DNA of 64,000 nucleotides from Mesostigma viride. Its lineage: Eukaryota; Streptophyta; Mesostigmatophyceae; Mesostigmatales; Mesostigmataceae. The notes beneath the pieces are model-generated. The model saw only the letters and a program-made list of their open reading frames with translations, was not told the origin of the DNA and made no database searches. The position numbers and the translations under genes were made by a program. Below, one piece after another: positions 30,893 through 42,009 of this stretch (position 1 is the stretch's first letter; each line of letters starts with the position of its first letter). The DNA lies in the NCBI GenBank assembly GCA_009746045.1, contig RPFO01000199.1, forward strand, positions 511,001 to 575,000, in the 5' to 3' direction.

Positions 30893-31447
30893 AAAGAGAC
30901 AACCAGCGCAGGCCAGAAATCGGGAGAATCCGGACCATGGTAGCTCGAGCCTGCCGTTATCTTTTCCGCGTTTTCGAGTCGTTCAGGATGATGAAGATGA
31001 ATGGTGATGGAAATGTGTATCCTTGTGCATTGAAATTATGGCTGGCTTACGTGTGGAGCGACTAGATGACCTAGACGGTGGGGCCGGAAACAGCATGCTT
31101 GATCAGGGCGTGTGTTTCTAGCCTAACTGGCCGGGAGTGTCTAGTGGTGAGCACCATTGCTGCGATCGCTCTCCCACCATTTACGAGGAAATACCCGCAA
31201 ATGGAAAACCACTGAAAAGGTCTAGCTAGTCAGTCATCACGTTAGCCATGCCATGATTCCAAACGTCCAAGAACTGCACACGGTGCAAAGGCAAAAAGCC
31301 GGAGGACAGCACTTTCAAATGTGCGGCGGGAACCAAAAGCCCGCGGATGCCAGAAAACATCGTGTTGCGGCAGCGACGCGACGATGTGGACAACGAATCC
31401 AGTGCCAAGCTCGGAACGGCCGCAAAGGAGATCTGGCATCACAGGGT

Positions 31448-34400
31448 TCAGATGTGCGGAGATACTATGCGATCCAGCCGGTCCACGACCTGTTTGTAGA
31501 GCTTGTGCCAAGGGGCAGCACCGAACAGATGTGGGTGACGTTGCAAAAAACATCGGACTTGACGGAGCATAATGGCTCGGTCATAGTCTTTGACCAATAA
31601 ACGCTGCAAGAGTTCAACAAGAGTCGTGATGAAATCAACACGATAAGAACAAAGACGGGAAAAACGATGTAACTGAGAAAGAACAACACCATATTTTGCT
31701 GTGTGGGAAAGGAGACTGTGAATATCGGGGTAACGAATAAAAGGAATTTGCTGGTATTTAGGATCCTTGCGCTTATCATAGACAGCCGTACGCCAGCCCT
31801 TCTTGTTATGGGTAATGTTAAGATCGAGGTAATTGCAATGAGTATCCTCCGACGTGAGCTTTAATGTGAGGGACGCTTGCGGGTAGATGCCAGGCAGACC
31901 AGCGGTGATATACAAATGGGTTGCGAAATCAGGGTTGTCGAAAGCGATGACATCATCAATGTATCGACATGTATGGATAAAACGCCTGATGAGAACATCA
32001 TCGTTTGAGGCAATGAGATTCTCCATGAATGCAAGCTCATAAGTGTATAGATAGAGGTTTGCAAGGAGCCCGGCACAGTTAGTGCCCATAGGGATGCCGA
32101 TAGCTTGTTGGTATACATTGCCCGCAAAACAGATGAAGGTGTTATCAACAAGATAAGAGATCCAATGGACAAGGTCAGCCTTCGTGATAATATAATTATA
32201 ACCATCCCGCACGATAGCACCTGCCGCGATCCCTGAGAGCCACGTTGCCGTGGGCTTGGTCTGAGAAACACGCACGTGCAGGTGGTTGCGCCCGTGAGGC
32301 CTACGTGCATACAGACGAGTAAGGAGGCTATCTAAACGAGCTTTCAAATCGTGCAAATCTAGTGTGGTATATAGAGTGGTGAAATCATAGGTGGCTATGG
32401 GCATAGGTATACGTTTCTCTGCTGCTGTCTTAGAACGGCTAAGGGCGGCAAGGCGTAGGCGTACTTGGGCTGAGTCTATGACGATCCAACTACCAGCGCA
32501 TTCATACCCGGCATTCGACAGCACCTCCACCCATAATGCATTGGCTTCGGGGAGAAGAGCATTCAAAGCATGGCAGATGAGTTTCGAGAGAGGCATCAGT
32601 GGGGCTGAATGCGACGCAGCAATGGTGCGCAAAGCAACAGGAGTTTTGTGCAGCTTAAGAGTGAGATACAGATATGGGAACGTAGTGGTGGTGGCGCGTC
32701 GCTGCCGCTTAAGGAATGCCCGAGCAAAAATGTTTTGGCTGTGCAGAAAAGCCCGATGAGCAGCAGTGATACTGGCGGTGGACTGTGCACGCTGAACATA
32801 GGTAGGGCTGGACGCCAACTCGTGTTGCAAAGTAGCAAGGTAGTGCTTCTTGCATATGAAAGCAAAGTTGTTGGCACTCTTGTCAACACACGTGATGATA
32901 AAGTCCTGCTTGAAGTGGTCAAGAAGTGCTTTATCTGTGGTGTTGAGCCAGGTGGTGCGGTGGACCTGCTGGAGACGGTAATCAAGCCTGGTGAGACGTG
33001 CATTGCATTCGTGAATGACGGCGCGAAACCACGGTTCCATGGCAAGGGGAGCAAGCTGTAGGTCCGTGCTCATGGCATTGCAGAATTTGCGCAGTGATGT
33101 GGAGAGCAGTGCATTCACCTCTTTGGCACACGTGCGCTGGACCCACGGCCGAAACTTGGTGCCTTTGGCAAAAAGGTCTACAAGCGTGTGGCTCGGCAGG
33201 ATGCTGAGGTCAGCGGTCATGACGTGCTGTGAGGTGGGATCAAGGTACTTGAAATACCGTTGTTGTTGGCAGGGGCAGGGCCCTGCCAAGATGGTGGCCA
33301 GCTCGGTGGGCGTTGTATCGCGGCTGACCTTCCCGTTGCTGAAAACCATTTGTCCCAAGGTGGGAGAGTAATGCCAGGCGGCAATGGGAGTGCCGAAAGT
33401 GTTGCGCACCACGAGCGGCATCGCAGCCTGCACTTGCGGCAAATGCAGAATGTGTGGCAAACACAGCTCATCCATCGCAGCATGAATGAAAGGTGAGATC
33501 AGCAAACGGCGCGGACGCAGTGCATCTGCATTCCCATTGACACGGTGCCGAATGATACGTGAGAGAAGGCCTCGCAGACTAGTGGCATGGGAGCGGGGGA
33601 CTTGCAGATCAGCTGGGGAGCACGACCCGACGGCAATGTGTAAGCTGGTAAGCTTCTTCAAGCTGCAGGCTTCGAGATAGGATGCATGAAAGTTGCCGCG
33701 TTGCATAAGCCGAGACATGTGACGTAAGCAGCGGAGACTGGTGGAGTAAAGGGAAGGATCGGTGGACACATGTGTGGAAGGTGGAGGGGCCGGGGTGACG
33801 CTGGGGGGATAGGGGCGATATGGGTGGAGATTGTGCTTCAGACGCCAGGCACGGATGAACATAAGAGGGCGGGGACGGAGGGGAGGCGGGCGGCGGCGAG
33901 ACCGAGCTTTGAAACTCTTGCCTTCAATGCAAAAACCGTGGGGCAGAAATGCATGTAACATTCGTTTCCAAAACGTTTCCCGATGCCCTGCGGCTTTGCG
34001 AAAAGCGGCGCCGGTAAAGGTGCCGGGGACATGTTCCAAGGGGACGACTCGCCAATCCCACCACCCGTATTGGGCCATGGCGCCATGTAGGGGGGTGTCG
34101 TCGTTGGCGGCAGGGCGGCCAATATGAAGGCGGCGTGCCGCTCGGACATGTTCCTGAAAACGCGTCCAGGCATCCCGTTGCGTCTGGCCAACGTAGATAC
34201 GCTGAGGGTACCTGCGGTTGTAAATGGCATAAATGACGCGATGGGTGCTTACGGGGTGTGGGCGAGTGGAGTTGGTAAGCGACAAATGCGTGCGCTGTAA
34301 GCGCCGGAGGCGACGTAGAGTATGGTCATCCTTGCAGTGATGGTTATGGCGCGTGTTGATGCGACAACGCTTCCGCCATGCCTGTGAGGAGATACGATAG

Positions 34401-34504
34401 GGGAACTGCCGAGAAATAGCAGTGTACTTCCGGTAATCAATGCCACTGGATTGCCGTATTCTGTGGAGGGTAAGAGCATGCCAGAAAGTCATAAGGTGTT
34501 TCAT
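31448..34504 (-). CDS. GIY-YIG endonuclease + reverse transcriptase of a Penelope-like element, 1018 aa
   Basis: PLE proteins nick DNA and copy their RNA at the break; RT is related to telomerase. Here the GIY-YIG nuclease is N-terminal: 'IYAIYN' at 91-96, 'IYVGQT' at 103-108, then R115 and H119, and a candidate Glu at 157. The modified DKG-like segment 'CVDKSANNFAFICKKHY' lies at 539-555. RT follows: 'YLYLTLKLHKTP' (611-622), motif A 'YDFTTLYT' with D707, motif B 'AIGIPMGTNCAGLLANLYLY' (801-820), motif C 'YIDD' (848-851), and 'YLDLNI' (892-897). Canonical PLEs carry GIY-YIG at the C terminus; the permuted order is known from Chlamys elements of green algae. A Cys/His cluster at 47-73 may bind zinc. 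All motifs are intact in one open frame, so activity is possible. The ATG is the first of the frame; no upstream evidence decides it. Confidence 0.92.
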   Translation of the reverse strand: MKHLMTFWHALTLHRIRQSSGIDYRKYTAISRQFPYRISSQAWRKRCRINTRHNHHCKDDHTLRRLRRLQRTHLSLTNSTRPHPVSTHRVIYAIYNRRYPQRIYVGQTQRDAWTRFQEHVRAARRLHIGRPAANDDTPLHGAMAQYGWWDWRVVPLEHVPGTFTGAAFRKAAGHRETFWKRMLHAFLPHGFCIEGKSFKARSRRRPPPLRPRPLMFIRAWRLKHNLHPYRPYPPSVTPAPPPSTHVSTDPSLYSTSLRCLRHMSRLMQRGNFHASYLEACSLKKLTSLHIAVGSCSPADLQVPRSHATSLRGLLSRIIRHRVNGNADALRPRRLLISPFIHAAMDELCLPHILHLPQVQAAMPLVVRNTFGTPIAAWHYSPTLGQMVFSNGKVSRDTTPTELATILAGPCPCQQQRYFKYLDPTSQHVMTADLSILPSHTLVDLFAKGTKFRPWVQRTCAKEVNALLSTSLRKFCNAMSTDLQLAPLAMEPWFRAVIHECNARLTRLDYRLQQVHRTTWLNTTDKALLDHFKQDFIITCVDKSANNFAFICKKHYLATLQHELASSPTYVQRAQSTASITAAHRAFLHSQNIFARAFLKRQRRATTTTFPYLYLTLKLHKTPVALRTIAASHSAPLMPLSKLICHALNALLPEANALWVEVLSNAGYECAGSWIVIDSAQVRLRLAALSRSKTAAEKRIPMPIATYDFTTLYTTLDLHDLKARLDSLLTRLYARRPHGRNHLHVRVSQTKPTATWLSGIAAGAIVRDGYNYIITKADLVHWISYLVDNTFICFAGNVYQQAIGIPMGTNCAGLLANLYLYTYELAFMENLIASNDDVLIRRFIHTCRYIDDVIAFDNPDFATHLYITAGLPGIYPQASLTLKLTSEDTHCNYLDLNITHNKKGWRTAVYDKRKDPKYQQIPFIRYPDIHSLLSHTAKYGVVLSQLHRFSRLCSYRVDFITTLVELLQRLLVKDYDRAIMLRQVRCFLQRHPHLFGAAPWHKLYKQVVDRLDRIVSPHI

Positions 34505-35442
34505 GATGATTCAGATGCACTGAGAGCTAAGACATCAAACAGAACCAGAGCGGAGCATATTGAGGTAAGTCAATATTCACTGCGTAACACCCGTTACGCG
34601 ATAGCGGTGGTCCATGATGCATCTCCCCGGGGCAGGATGTGGCTAACAACACAGCTGAATGGACTCGGAACATGTGGATTCCCAGTGGGGGGGCCTTCCA
34701 ATTGTCATACTTGACACCTCTTTCCTGTAACGAAAAGATTTCCCTTCTTCATGTTCCAGATGAGTCACCGTGCTCCTGCCTTTGTGTTTTTTTGGCGTTT
34801 GTAAAGAGATATGGGAGGGTAAACAAAAGCAAAGGCTGATATTGCCGTGTGGGGGGCCCGATCCTTGGTTAGTCTCTCAAGTGCCCACAGAAAAACACGA
34901 GAGTAGCACACACAGCGCGCAGCCCAGCCTAGCTCCCTCAGTAAAAGTAAAAGAAAAAGGACAAGAACAGCAAAACAAACGAGAACAAGAAAAAGAACAA
35001 AACACAGACACGTAGTGCAATGTGAGCGGAATGATGGAGGAAGGTGAGAGGGGGACATCGTATTGAATGTGTAGGCATTGAGGCAGCCGAAGCGTCCCAT
35101 CCCCGGGTACATTCGTGGCTTTCAAAAAAGCCACAACCTGCGTGGAAGAGGAAAATGCAGGAACGATGAGTATGATCCTGAAAACGAGGTTGAGGAAACG
35201 CGGAGAGGAAATGCCGGCCGCTGAAACGATTCCGATGGAACTATGGGTTTCGCCGACATGAGGCGGTGCAGCTGACTATCTCTATGGTGTCGTGTGTGAC
35301 CGGGAGTGCCGGTTCACGTGCGCACTCGTCGGACTAGCCCGACGACATGTGTGCTTGGTTGCCCACGGCTGAAATCCTCTTGCCCGTCATGCAAAGGCCA
35401 CGCCTCCTAGCCGAAAACGAACTATATTCAACCAATCTAATA
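34505..35442 (-). other. PLE 5' leader
   Basis: About 940 bases lie between the partial upstream copy and the PLE gene. No second gene was recognised. Short open frames exist but have no family character. Confidence 0.5.
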
Positions 35443-35718
35443 TCAAAGAGACAACCAGCGCAGGCCAGAAATCGGGAGAATCCGGACCATGGTAGCTCGA
35501 GCCTGCCGTTATCTTTTCCGCGTTTTCGAGTCGTTCAGGATGATGAAGATGAATGGTGATGGAAATGTGTATCCTTGTGCATTGAAATTATGGCTGGCTT
35601 ACGTGTGGAGCGACTAGATGACCTAGACGGTGGGGCCGGAAACAGCATGCTTGATCAGGGCGTGTGTTTCTAGCCTAACTGGCCGGGAGTGTCTAGTGGT
35701 GAGCACCATTGCTGCGAT

Positions 35719-36165
35719 ATGTCTCCGGCCGATGCTCTGCACTGCATCTTCTTCTTCGGGGACTACGCTTCGCTTTACGACCTGTGCCTCCATCTCCACG
35801 ACAACAATCGCCTCCTCCTCCCGGACGGCCGCCGATGGAACGACATCCGCCTGCTGTTCGGGTGCCCTCGCCCCCAACTCCAGCACACCATCCTCAACTC
35901 CCTTCTCCAGCGCTCTGACGGCGAGATCTGGGCTCCATGCATTCATCTCCGCCCCCACCCTCCGTTCCATCCTCATGGAAGCCTTTCAGCAGCACGTGAC
36001 CCCCCTTGCTGCTGACGTCGCAGCAATGGGTGGCCCGCTGGCTGCTGAACTTCCTCACCTCACCGCCACCTCCACTGCCATTTCTGCCTCCACTCGGCTG
36101 ACATCAAAGCCCAGCTCCTCGACCTCGACCTACGCCTTCAAGCCACCCACATCAATCCGGCGCAG
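35719..36165 (+). pseudogene. Type II ORF1, N-terminal part right of the PLE
   Basis: It starts 'MSPADALHCIFFFGDYASLY', continues with 'PQLQHTILNSLLQRS' (matching 'LQLPHTILNSLLMRS' in the copy at 62.6 kb) and changes frame near 35985 into 'QQHVTPLAADVAAMGG'. It breaks off in unrelated DNA near 36165 before the coiled coil. With 30601-30892 it forms one ORF1 interrupted by the PLE. Confidence 0.65.
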
Positions 36166-37138
36166 CGCCGGTAGGTTCCCCGGTAATTCCCGCGCGAAAG
36201 TTGACGAAATTCGGTGCGCGCGTGCAATGTTGACTGAAATTCGGTGTGCACGGCTATGGTAGCTGAAAATTTATTGCTCACGGAATACGAAGCCATTGTG
36301 TACCGGATTTCGCTTGTTCGAACGGCATTGTCATAGGGAAAAATAATATTCACAAAAAAACTCGCGAAACGCTGCTGTATTGGGTGTGAACGAGGACAAG
36401 CACGCAGTTGGCGCAGTTTTTGCTCGCCGTCCGACCAGCCCCGTGCATCTTTAAGGTAAGGTCTCGTTGCCCAAACTACTTGACGGTGGAAGCGAACACG
36501 TTCTACCAGTTCCTTACATCATTTCAAAGAAACCCAGCGTAGGATTTCCCTTAATTTTGCGTTTCCGATTTTTACGCCCCTTCCGCGAAAAAGTGAGAAT
36601 TATAGGAGCGCTGACAGGGGCAACACTGCATGTCGTGCTTTTAATCGCTTTTACGTCTTTTCTTGCAGCTATATGACTTCGGTTGGGCGTAGCAACATCG
36701 CCCGGTGTTTATCCTGCGGGCGGGGCTTGCTGGCCCCGTCCGGAGTGTGCTCGGGGTGCGGGAAAAACCACAGCTACTGGTTTATAACGTCGACAACCCC
36801 ATTTTCTGGTCATTAACCGGCGTATTCTTGTGGTTTAAGCTTCCGGCGACGGGCGAAAAGAGCTCTTACCATGACGGCATGCTCTGGGGAGGCGTTCCGA
36901 GAAGGACTGGGGCGGGCAGGCAAATTTACACGCGACAGTGCCCGCACGTCGCCTGCGCACCCCGGCGTACAAGGCAAAGCGCAGTGTTTCCCTCCTGGAC
37001 GGCCCATCGCTGCCTTTGCCGGGCGGCATGTTGGGGAGGCGGCTCCTTCTTCCTTTCTTACCGCCCGTTTCATAGTTCATACCCCGTGAGTTTCCCAACG
37101 GAGGCGTGTTAATGATGAGCGGCTGCATGCATGAATGA
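36166..37138. other. Unassigned DNA, possible diverged LINE 3' end
   Basis: No gene or repeat was recognised over about 970 bases. The last part ('GTTTCCCAACGGAGGCGTGTTAAT', 37089-37112) vaguely resembles the LINE 3' hairpin. Confidence 0.3.
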
Positions 37139-38007
37139 ACGGGTGTATGAATGAGGGAGGGGGAGGGAGGGAGGGAGGGAGGGAGGGAGGGAGGGAGGGA
37201 GGGAGGGAGGGAGGGAGGGAGGGAGGAGGGAGGGAGGGAGGGAGGGGGAGGGAGGGAGGGAGGGAGGGAGGAGGGAGGGAGGGAGGGAGGGAGGGAGGGA
37301 GGGAGGGAGGAGGGAGGGAGGGAGGGAGGGAGGAGGGAGGGAGGAGGGGGGGGAGGGAGGGAGGGGGAGGAGGGAGGGAGGGAGGAGGGAGGGAGGGAGG
37401 GAGGGAGGGAGGGAGGGAGGGAGGGAGGAGGGAGGGAGGGAGGGAGGGAGGAGGGAGGGAGGGAGGGAGGGAGGGAGGGAGGGAGAGGGAGGGAGGGAGG
37501 GAGGGAGGGAGGGAGGAGGGAGGGAGGAGGGAGGGAGGGAGGGAGGGAGGGAGGGAGGGAGGGAGGGAGGGAGGGAGGAGGGAGGGAGGAGGGAGGGAGG
37601 GAGGGAGGGAGGAGGGAGGGAGGGAGGGAGGGAGGGAGGGAGGAGGGAGGGAGGGAGGGAGGGAGGGAGGGAGGGAGGGAGGGAGGAGGGAGGGAGGGAG
37701 GGAGGGAGGGAGGGAGGGAGGGAGGGAGGGAGGGAGGGAGGAGGGAGGGAGGGAGGGAGGGAGGAGGGAGGGAGGGAGGGAGGAGGGAGGGAGGAGGGAG
37801 GAGGGAGGGAGGGAGGGAGGGAGGGAGGGAGGGAGGGAGGAGGGAGGGAGGGAGGAGGAGGGAGGGAGGAGGGAGGGAGGAGGGAGGGAGGGAGGGAGGG
37901 AGGGAGGGAGGGAGGGAGGGAGGGAGGGAGGGAGGGGGAGGGAGCTAGGAGGGAGGGTATGTATGACTGCGTGCGTGCGTGCGTGCGTGCGGGCGGGCGG
38001 GCGGCCG

Positions 38008-38090
<83 letters not shown>

Positions 38091-38190
38091 CTACGTGTAT
38101 GCATGGGTGGGTGGATACATGTGTATGTGTGTGTGGGTGGGTGGGTAAGGGATCGACGTGTGTGTGTGTGTATGTGTGTGTGTGTGTGTG
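37139..38190. repeat. (GGGA)n array, then (GTGC)n and (GT)n
   Basis: (GGGA)n with many three-base slips (GGA) runs from about 37152 to 37955. (GTGC)n follows from about 37970 to 38090 with a short GGGC block inside, then GGGT and TG repeats to about 38190. The open frames are repeat artefacts. Confidence 0.95.
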
Positions 38191-38219
38191 TGCTTCTCTG
38201 CTTAGGCGTTGGAGCACAC

Positions 38220-38476
38220 GCATGCACTGGAGGAAGGGGGTGATGAAAACCCAGACCAACTGTCGCACCCACCCCTCCACCTTCACCAAGCGTAAGGCCA
38301 AGCGTGCCATGGGGGTAGGGTAGCGGACGCAAGTCACCAACGTCAGGGTGCTCACCAGGCTGGTGGATGAGAAGATGGGGGGCAGGCCCCTGTCAGATGC
38401 AGAGAAGAAGAAAAGGAAAAGGATGCAGCAGGGCCATGAGAACGTGCCCCCGGGTGTGGCATTAGCCACTATATAG
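38220..38476 (+). pseudogene. Unrecognised C-terminal coding remnant
   Basis: One frame reads '[20 protein letters not shown]', then a stop at about 38320. It then continues '[20 protein letters not shown]', a Lys-rich run 'DAEKKKRKRMQQ' and a stop at 38474-38476. The even composition and conserved phase across one stop suggest a decayed gene, perhaps a transposon-encoded protein, but no family could be named. Confidence 0.3.
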
Positions 38477-38509
38477 CTAGCTAGCTGGCTAGAGCTGTGT
38501 TATTAATGC

Positions 38510-39420
38510 ATTGTACTATAGGCATGTGCCCCCAAGTATGCCTTCCTGCATTGTAAATATGATGCATAATGTAATGATGTGTTGTTTGGAACCTTCTGTA
38601 CACCAAGGTGGAATGATTGCCATGAAACCCTTGTAAGAACAATAGAAAGCTGCTTTTTCTGTGGTATTTATGCTAGCATCTGTCACCAATTTGTCATCCA
38701 ACCAGCCTGAAGCTTTGTGGGCAGGCTGCATGGGATGTGTTTCGAACATGTGCCAAGTTCCAGGTCCAACTGAGTTCATTTGATGTCATTATATATGCAC
38801 ATGTGTGATGAAACCCTTGAAAAACCATGAAAAACTGCATTTTTGTGGTATTTATTCTAGCATTTGTCACCAGTTTGTCATCCAACCAGCCTGAAGCTTT
38901 GTGGGCAGGCTGCATGGGATGTGTTTCGAACATGTGCCAAGTCCCAGGTCCAACTGAGTTCATTTGATGTCATTATATATGCAAATGTGTGATGAAACCC
39001 TTGGAAAACCCTGAAAAACTGCATTTTTGTGGTGTTTATGCTAGCATCTGTCACCAATTTGTCATCCAACCAGCCTGAAACTTTGTGGGCATGCTGCATG
39101 GGATGTGTTTAGAACATATGCAAAGTTCCACGCCCAACTGAGTTCATTTGGTGTCATTATATATGCATATGTGTGATGAAACCCTTGGAAAACCCTGAAA
39201 AACTGCATTTTGGGGGTATTTATGCTAGCATCTGTCACCATTTTGTGATCCAACCAGCCTGAAACTTTGTGGGCATGCTGCATGGGATGTGTTTATAACA
39301 TGTGCAAAGTTATAGCCCCAACTGAGTTCATTTAGTGTCATTCATATAGGCATGCATGCCAGAAAGTGCTAAAAGTGCGGTATTTTATGCTAGCAAATGT
39401 CACCATGTTACCATGGTGCC
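38510..39420. repeat. 184-bp satellite, about five units
   Basis: Units start near 38630, 38810, 38994, 39178 and 39340 (the last degraded), with 'ATCCAACCAGCCTGAA.CTTT' and 'TTTGTCACCA.TTTGTCATCC' repeating at a spacing of 184. The units are collinear and differ at scattered positions. No coding function is likely; frames of about 73 codons recur with the period and are artefacts. Confidence 0.9.
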
Positions 39421-39539
39421 GACTCCCAAAAAATTTTTTGACCACATGGCATCATAAGATATGTGATTAGGTACCGTGGTGCCAAATTTGAGGCCAAACT
39501 GACTATTAGCCTATCTTGAAATAATTACCAGGGAACCAA

Positions 39540-40209
39540 AACGCGTTTTTGGATTGATGTGCACCGCCACCGCCCTTGAGAGCTTGCATGACACCGCCGG
39601 CCTCACCGCCCAGGCGGTGAAGGACATCGCCGCCCAGCCGGCGCGTGCTGGCCTGGCCGGCGATGCTCCCTCCACCTGGGCGGACTTGCTTAAGCAGCAC
39701 TCCACCTCCACCACCTCCACCATCACGGCACGACTCAAGCAACAAGCCCTCGACCTTCGCGAGGAAGGCTGCCGACACAATGTCGCCCGGCGCAGCCACA
39801 ATGTCATCATCAAGCACTTCGACCAGCCGGCAGGTGAGACCTCCACGAGCCTTCTTGATGAGGCATTTAAGCGCGCCATTTTTGCCCCCATGTATGTTAC
39901 TCACTGGTGAGCTGGACATGTCGGCTGTCCGCCTCCCCCGCGCGCGGGGGAAGGCTGGCCCGGCACCCGTGCTCCTCACCTTTAAATACATGGCGGACCA
40001 GCTGGCGTACATGCCGCAAGAAGCTCTCGGAGACTCGCTTCACGCTGGACGACGACTTGACGCTGGCCCAGCAACAGCGGCGACGCGAGCTATGGCCGAC
40101 CTACCTTCAGCTCCGGCAGAGCGCAAGGGGGAAGCCGGTATACTGGAGGGGGGCGGTCATCCACGTTGACCACAAGCCCTGGCAGCCCCCTCCTGCCACC
40201 TCAGACTAG
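39540..40209 (+). pseudogene. Type II ORF1 protein, C-terminal two-thirds, frameshifted
   Basis: The first frame gives a coiled-coil region ('LLKQHSTSTTSTITARLKQQ') and the RRM-like start 'NVIIKHFDQPAGETSTSLLD'. A second frame continues with 'MSAVRLPRARGKAGPAPVLL'. A third reads 'FTLDDDLTLAQQQRRRELWP' and 'KPVYWRGAVIHVDHKPW', then TAG at 40207-40209. This is the L1 ORF1p order. At least two frameshifts break it. Confidence 0.75.
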
Positions 40210-40694
40210 GGAATCCATACCAGTAGTGTAGATTAGTCAGGCTTAGCCTAGCATGTGGCCCACGCGCATGTGCGCCCATAATGGCCCCCATGGATGTTGC
40301 CTTCAGAATTTAGCCAAGCCATGCCTAAAATCGGACTCCCATGGACGTTGCATTAAGAATTTAGCCATGCTATGCCTAGGCAGAGAGATGCTCTCTGTCG
40401 AGAAGCCATGCCCTAGCCCTTGTATAGCCATGATGATCTTCCTCCCCGTGCCAGGATCCCCCCCCTTAGGCGGGTTGAACCTGAGACAGCATGGTGGTGC
40501 CGGTGCCCTTGAGGCACCTAGAGCAAGGGTAGCTTACATTCCCACCCTTGCATGAAGTAGCCTAGAATGTATTAAAATCCATATGCCCCTTCTCAGGGAT
40601 ATGTGCTACATTTACTCCCGCAGCGGAGTGATGTTGATAATTAATTAATTAATTAATTAATTAATTGATTAATTAATTAATTAATTAATTAATC
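39540..40694 (+). mobile_element. ORF1-only element, type II, copy with 3' end
   Basis: A 5'-truncated ORF1 (39540-40209) is followed directly by a roughly 400-bp 3' untranslated region, then the terminal hairpin ACAT.TACTCC/GGAGT.ATGT (40610-40634) and an (AATT)n tail to 40694. No ORF2 lies between. The terminal hairpin and the preceding 'GATATGTGCTACAT' match those of the APE LINE. Confidence 0.8.
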
Positions 40695-42009
40695 GCCACG
40701 GGGGTTCAATCTGATGTTTTCGTCGAGAGGAATTATAAATTAGAATGCACGCTGGCGGCGGTGATTGTCAGGTTTTATGGGCTTTACCTATAGCGTCAAG
40801 GATGCGTTTGAATTGTTATTGGTAAAGCTTTAAAAAATTTGCTGGGTTTCGGCAAGATTTCCGTCATGATCGGTAAGACACTCTCCAGGCTCGCGGGATG
40901 CGCGTCGTATTATTCCATGGAAGGTTGTTCTTTCTTGCGCCGCTGGGCGAAGGACAATTCCGGTGATGGTACGATCGTGTGATCAATATGACCCTATGAA
41001 TGTTTCGCTTCCTTTATGGGTTATCAACGAAAGTTTTCGGCTTTTTTCCGTGCAGTTAGCGCCAGGTATAATGCCATTCCGTGCTGCGCATCGCCAGATT
41101 CCTGGCACCTTTCAGTGGTTTTTATGTACGTTGCATGGCTGGGACGTGTCATGATCAAAGCGTGACCGTGGCATATCGTCAAGTTGTCAGGGATTTGCTG
41201 AGTGGTTTCTTGGAAGGAGATTGCTAACAGCACTCAGTTTTGTGTGAATATTGACGCGGCCTTTCTTAGCAGAGGCTTCATTGTGGTTAGAGGCTCACAA
41301 GCTTGAGTTTGTTTCTTGGCAAACAATTGCGCTGGAAAGAAAGGTGGCAGTGGTTTTTCTGAGGGGCATACTGCATGGGTGGAACTGCACGTAGGTAGGG
41401 GTTATGGTTGTCTTGTTGGCCTTTCTCCCACTAAAATGGGAGAGCCCTAATTCATATGCTAGCAAGGCAAGGTAACCATGGTGAGAAGCCTTGGCAATCA
41501 GCATGTATGATAATTCTGCTTTCTCAGACTGTGGACTGTCTGTTGTTACCCTTGTTGGGCAATTAGTGGATATCTTTCTAGGGTGTGTTTGAGCTTGGTT
41601 TTGGGATGATGCCCACACCATAAACCTGGAATATGCTTTAGTTGGAAGTGTTGGCTAGGCATGTACGTAGAGCTACCTGCCTCATTGTTGTGCACGTACA
41701 CACGCAACAGGTTGCCCGTGTCGAGGTAAGGCAAGGGCACATGACGTGCCCAGCCACCTCCTTGTACATTGTGGTCGAATTGGGCATGGTCAGGAGCCTT
41801 TTGGATGGCACAGGAAGTGTTAGTGTCACTCACTAATGCCTTCCTTAGCGTCTGCACAGGTGGCCAACTGCCAAAATTAATAACTGCTACAGCTGAGCTC
41901 AGAATGCCACCAAACTTTGACAGTGCCTTCCATGCTCATGACAAAATTTGACTATTACTTTTTAGGCCTAATTGATGTGTTATGAGTGTGTATGGGGACG
42001 CCCCGCCTA
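40695..42009. other. Unassigned DNA
   Basis: No coding frame longer than about 100 codons has family character. Composition is mixed. I see no repeat family in it. Confidence 0.4.

Larger units (their letters stand above)
30893..35718 (-). mobile_element. Penelope-like element (Chlamys-type) with upstream partial 3' copy
   Basis: On the minus strand the order is a partial copy of the element's own 3' end (35718-35443), a 5' leader of about 940 bp, the GIY-YIG/RT gene (34504-31448), and a roughly 555-bp 3' untranslated region ending in 'GGTTGTCTCTTTGA'. The 5-bp direct repeat ATGTC stands at both edges (30888-30892 and 35719-35723), and the interrupted host frame continues in phase. A truncated head-to-tail copy in front of the body is the pseudo-LTR layout known for PLEs. 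Seven shorter 3' fragments of the family are in the window. Confidence 0.8.

Noticed and set aside
30893-31207. Dispersed 200-300 bp repeat as a tRNA-derived SINE
   Set aside because: It is contiguous with PLE untranslated sequence in two places (31.2 and 48.5 kb), so it is the PLE 3' end; the B-box-like word alone is not enough.
31448-34504. GIY-YIG protein as a homing endonuclease of a group I intron
   Set aside because: The same frame continues into a PLE-type RT with all motifs, and the element has its own duplication and 3' repeat family.
37109-38332. 407-codon Pro-Ser-Leu frame and its complements
   Set aside because: Artefact of (GGGA)n and (GTGC)n.
38510-39283. Four similar small minus-strand proteins of 73-89 codons
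   Set aside because: They recur with the 184-bp satellite period and have no ATG context or domain.
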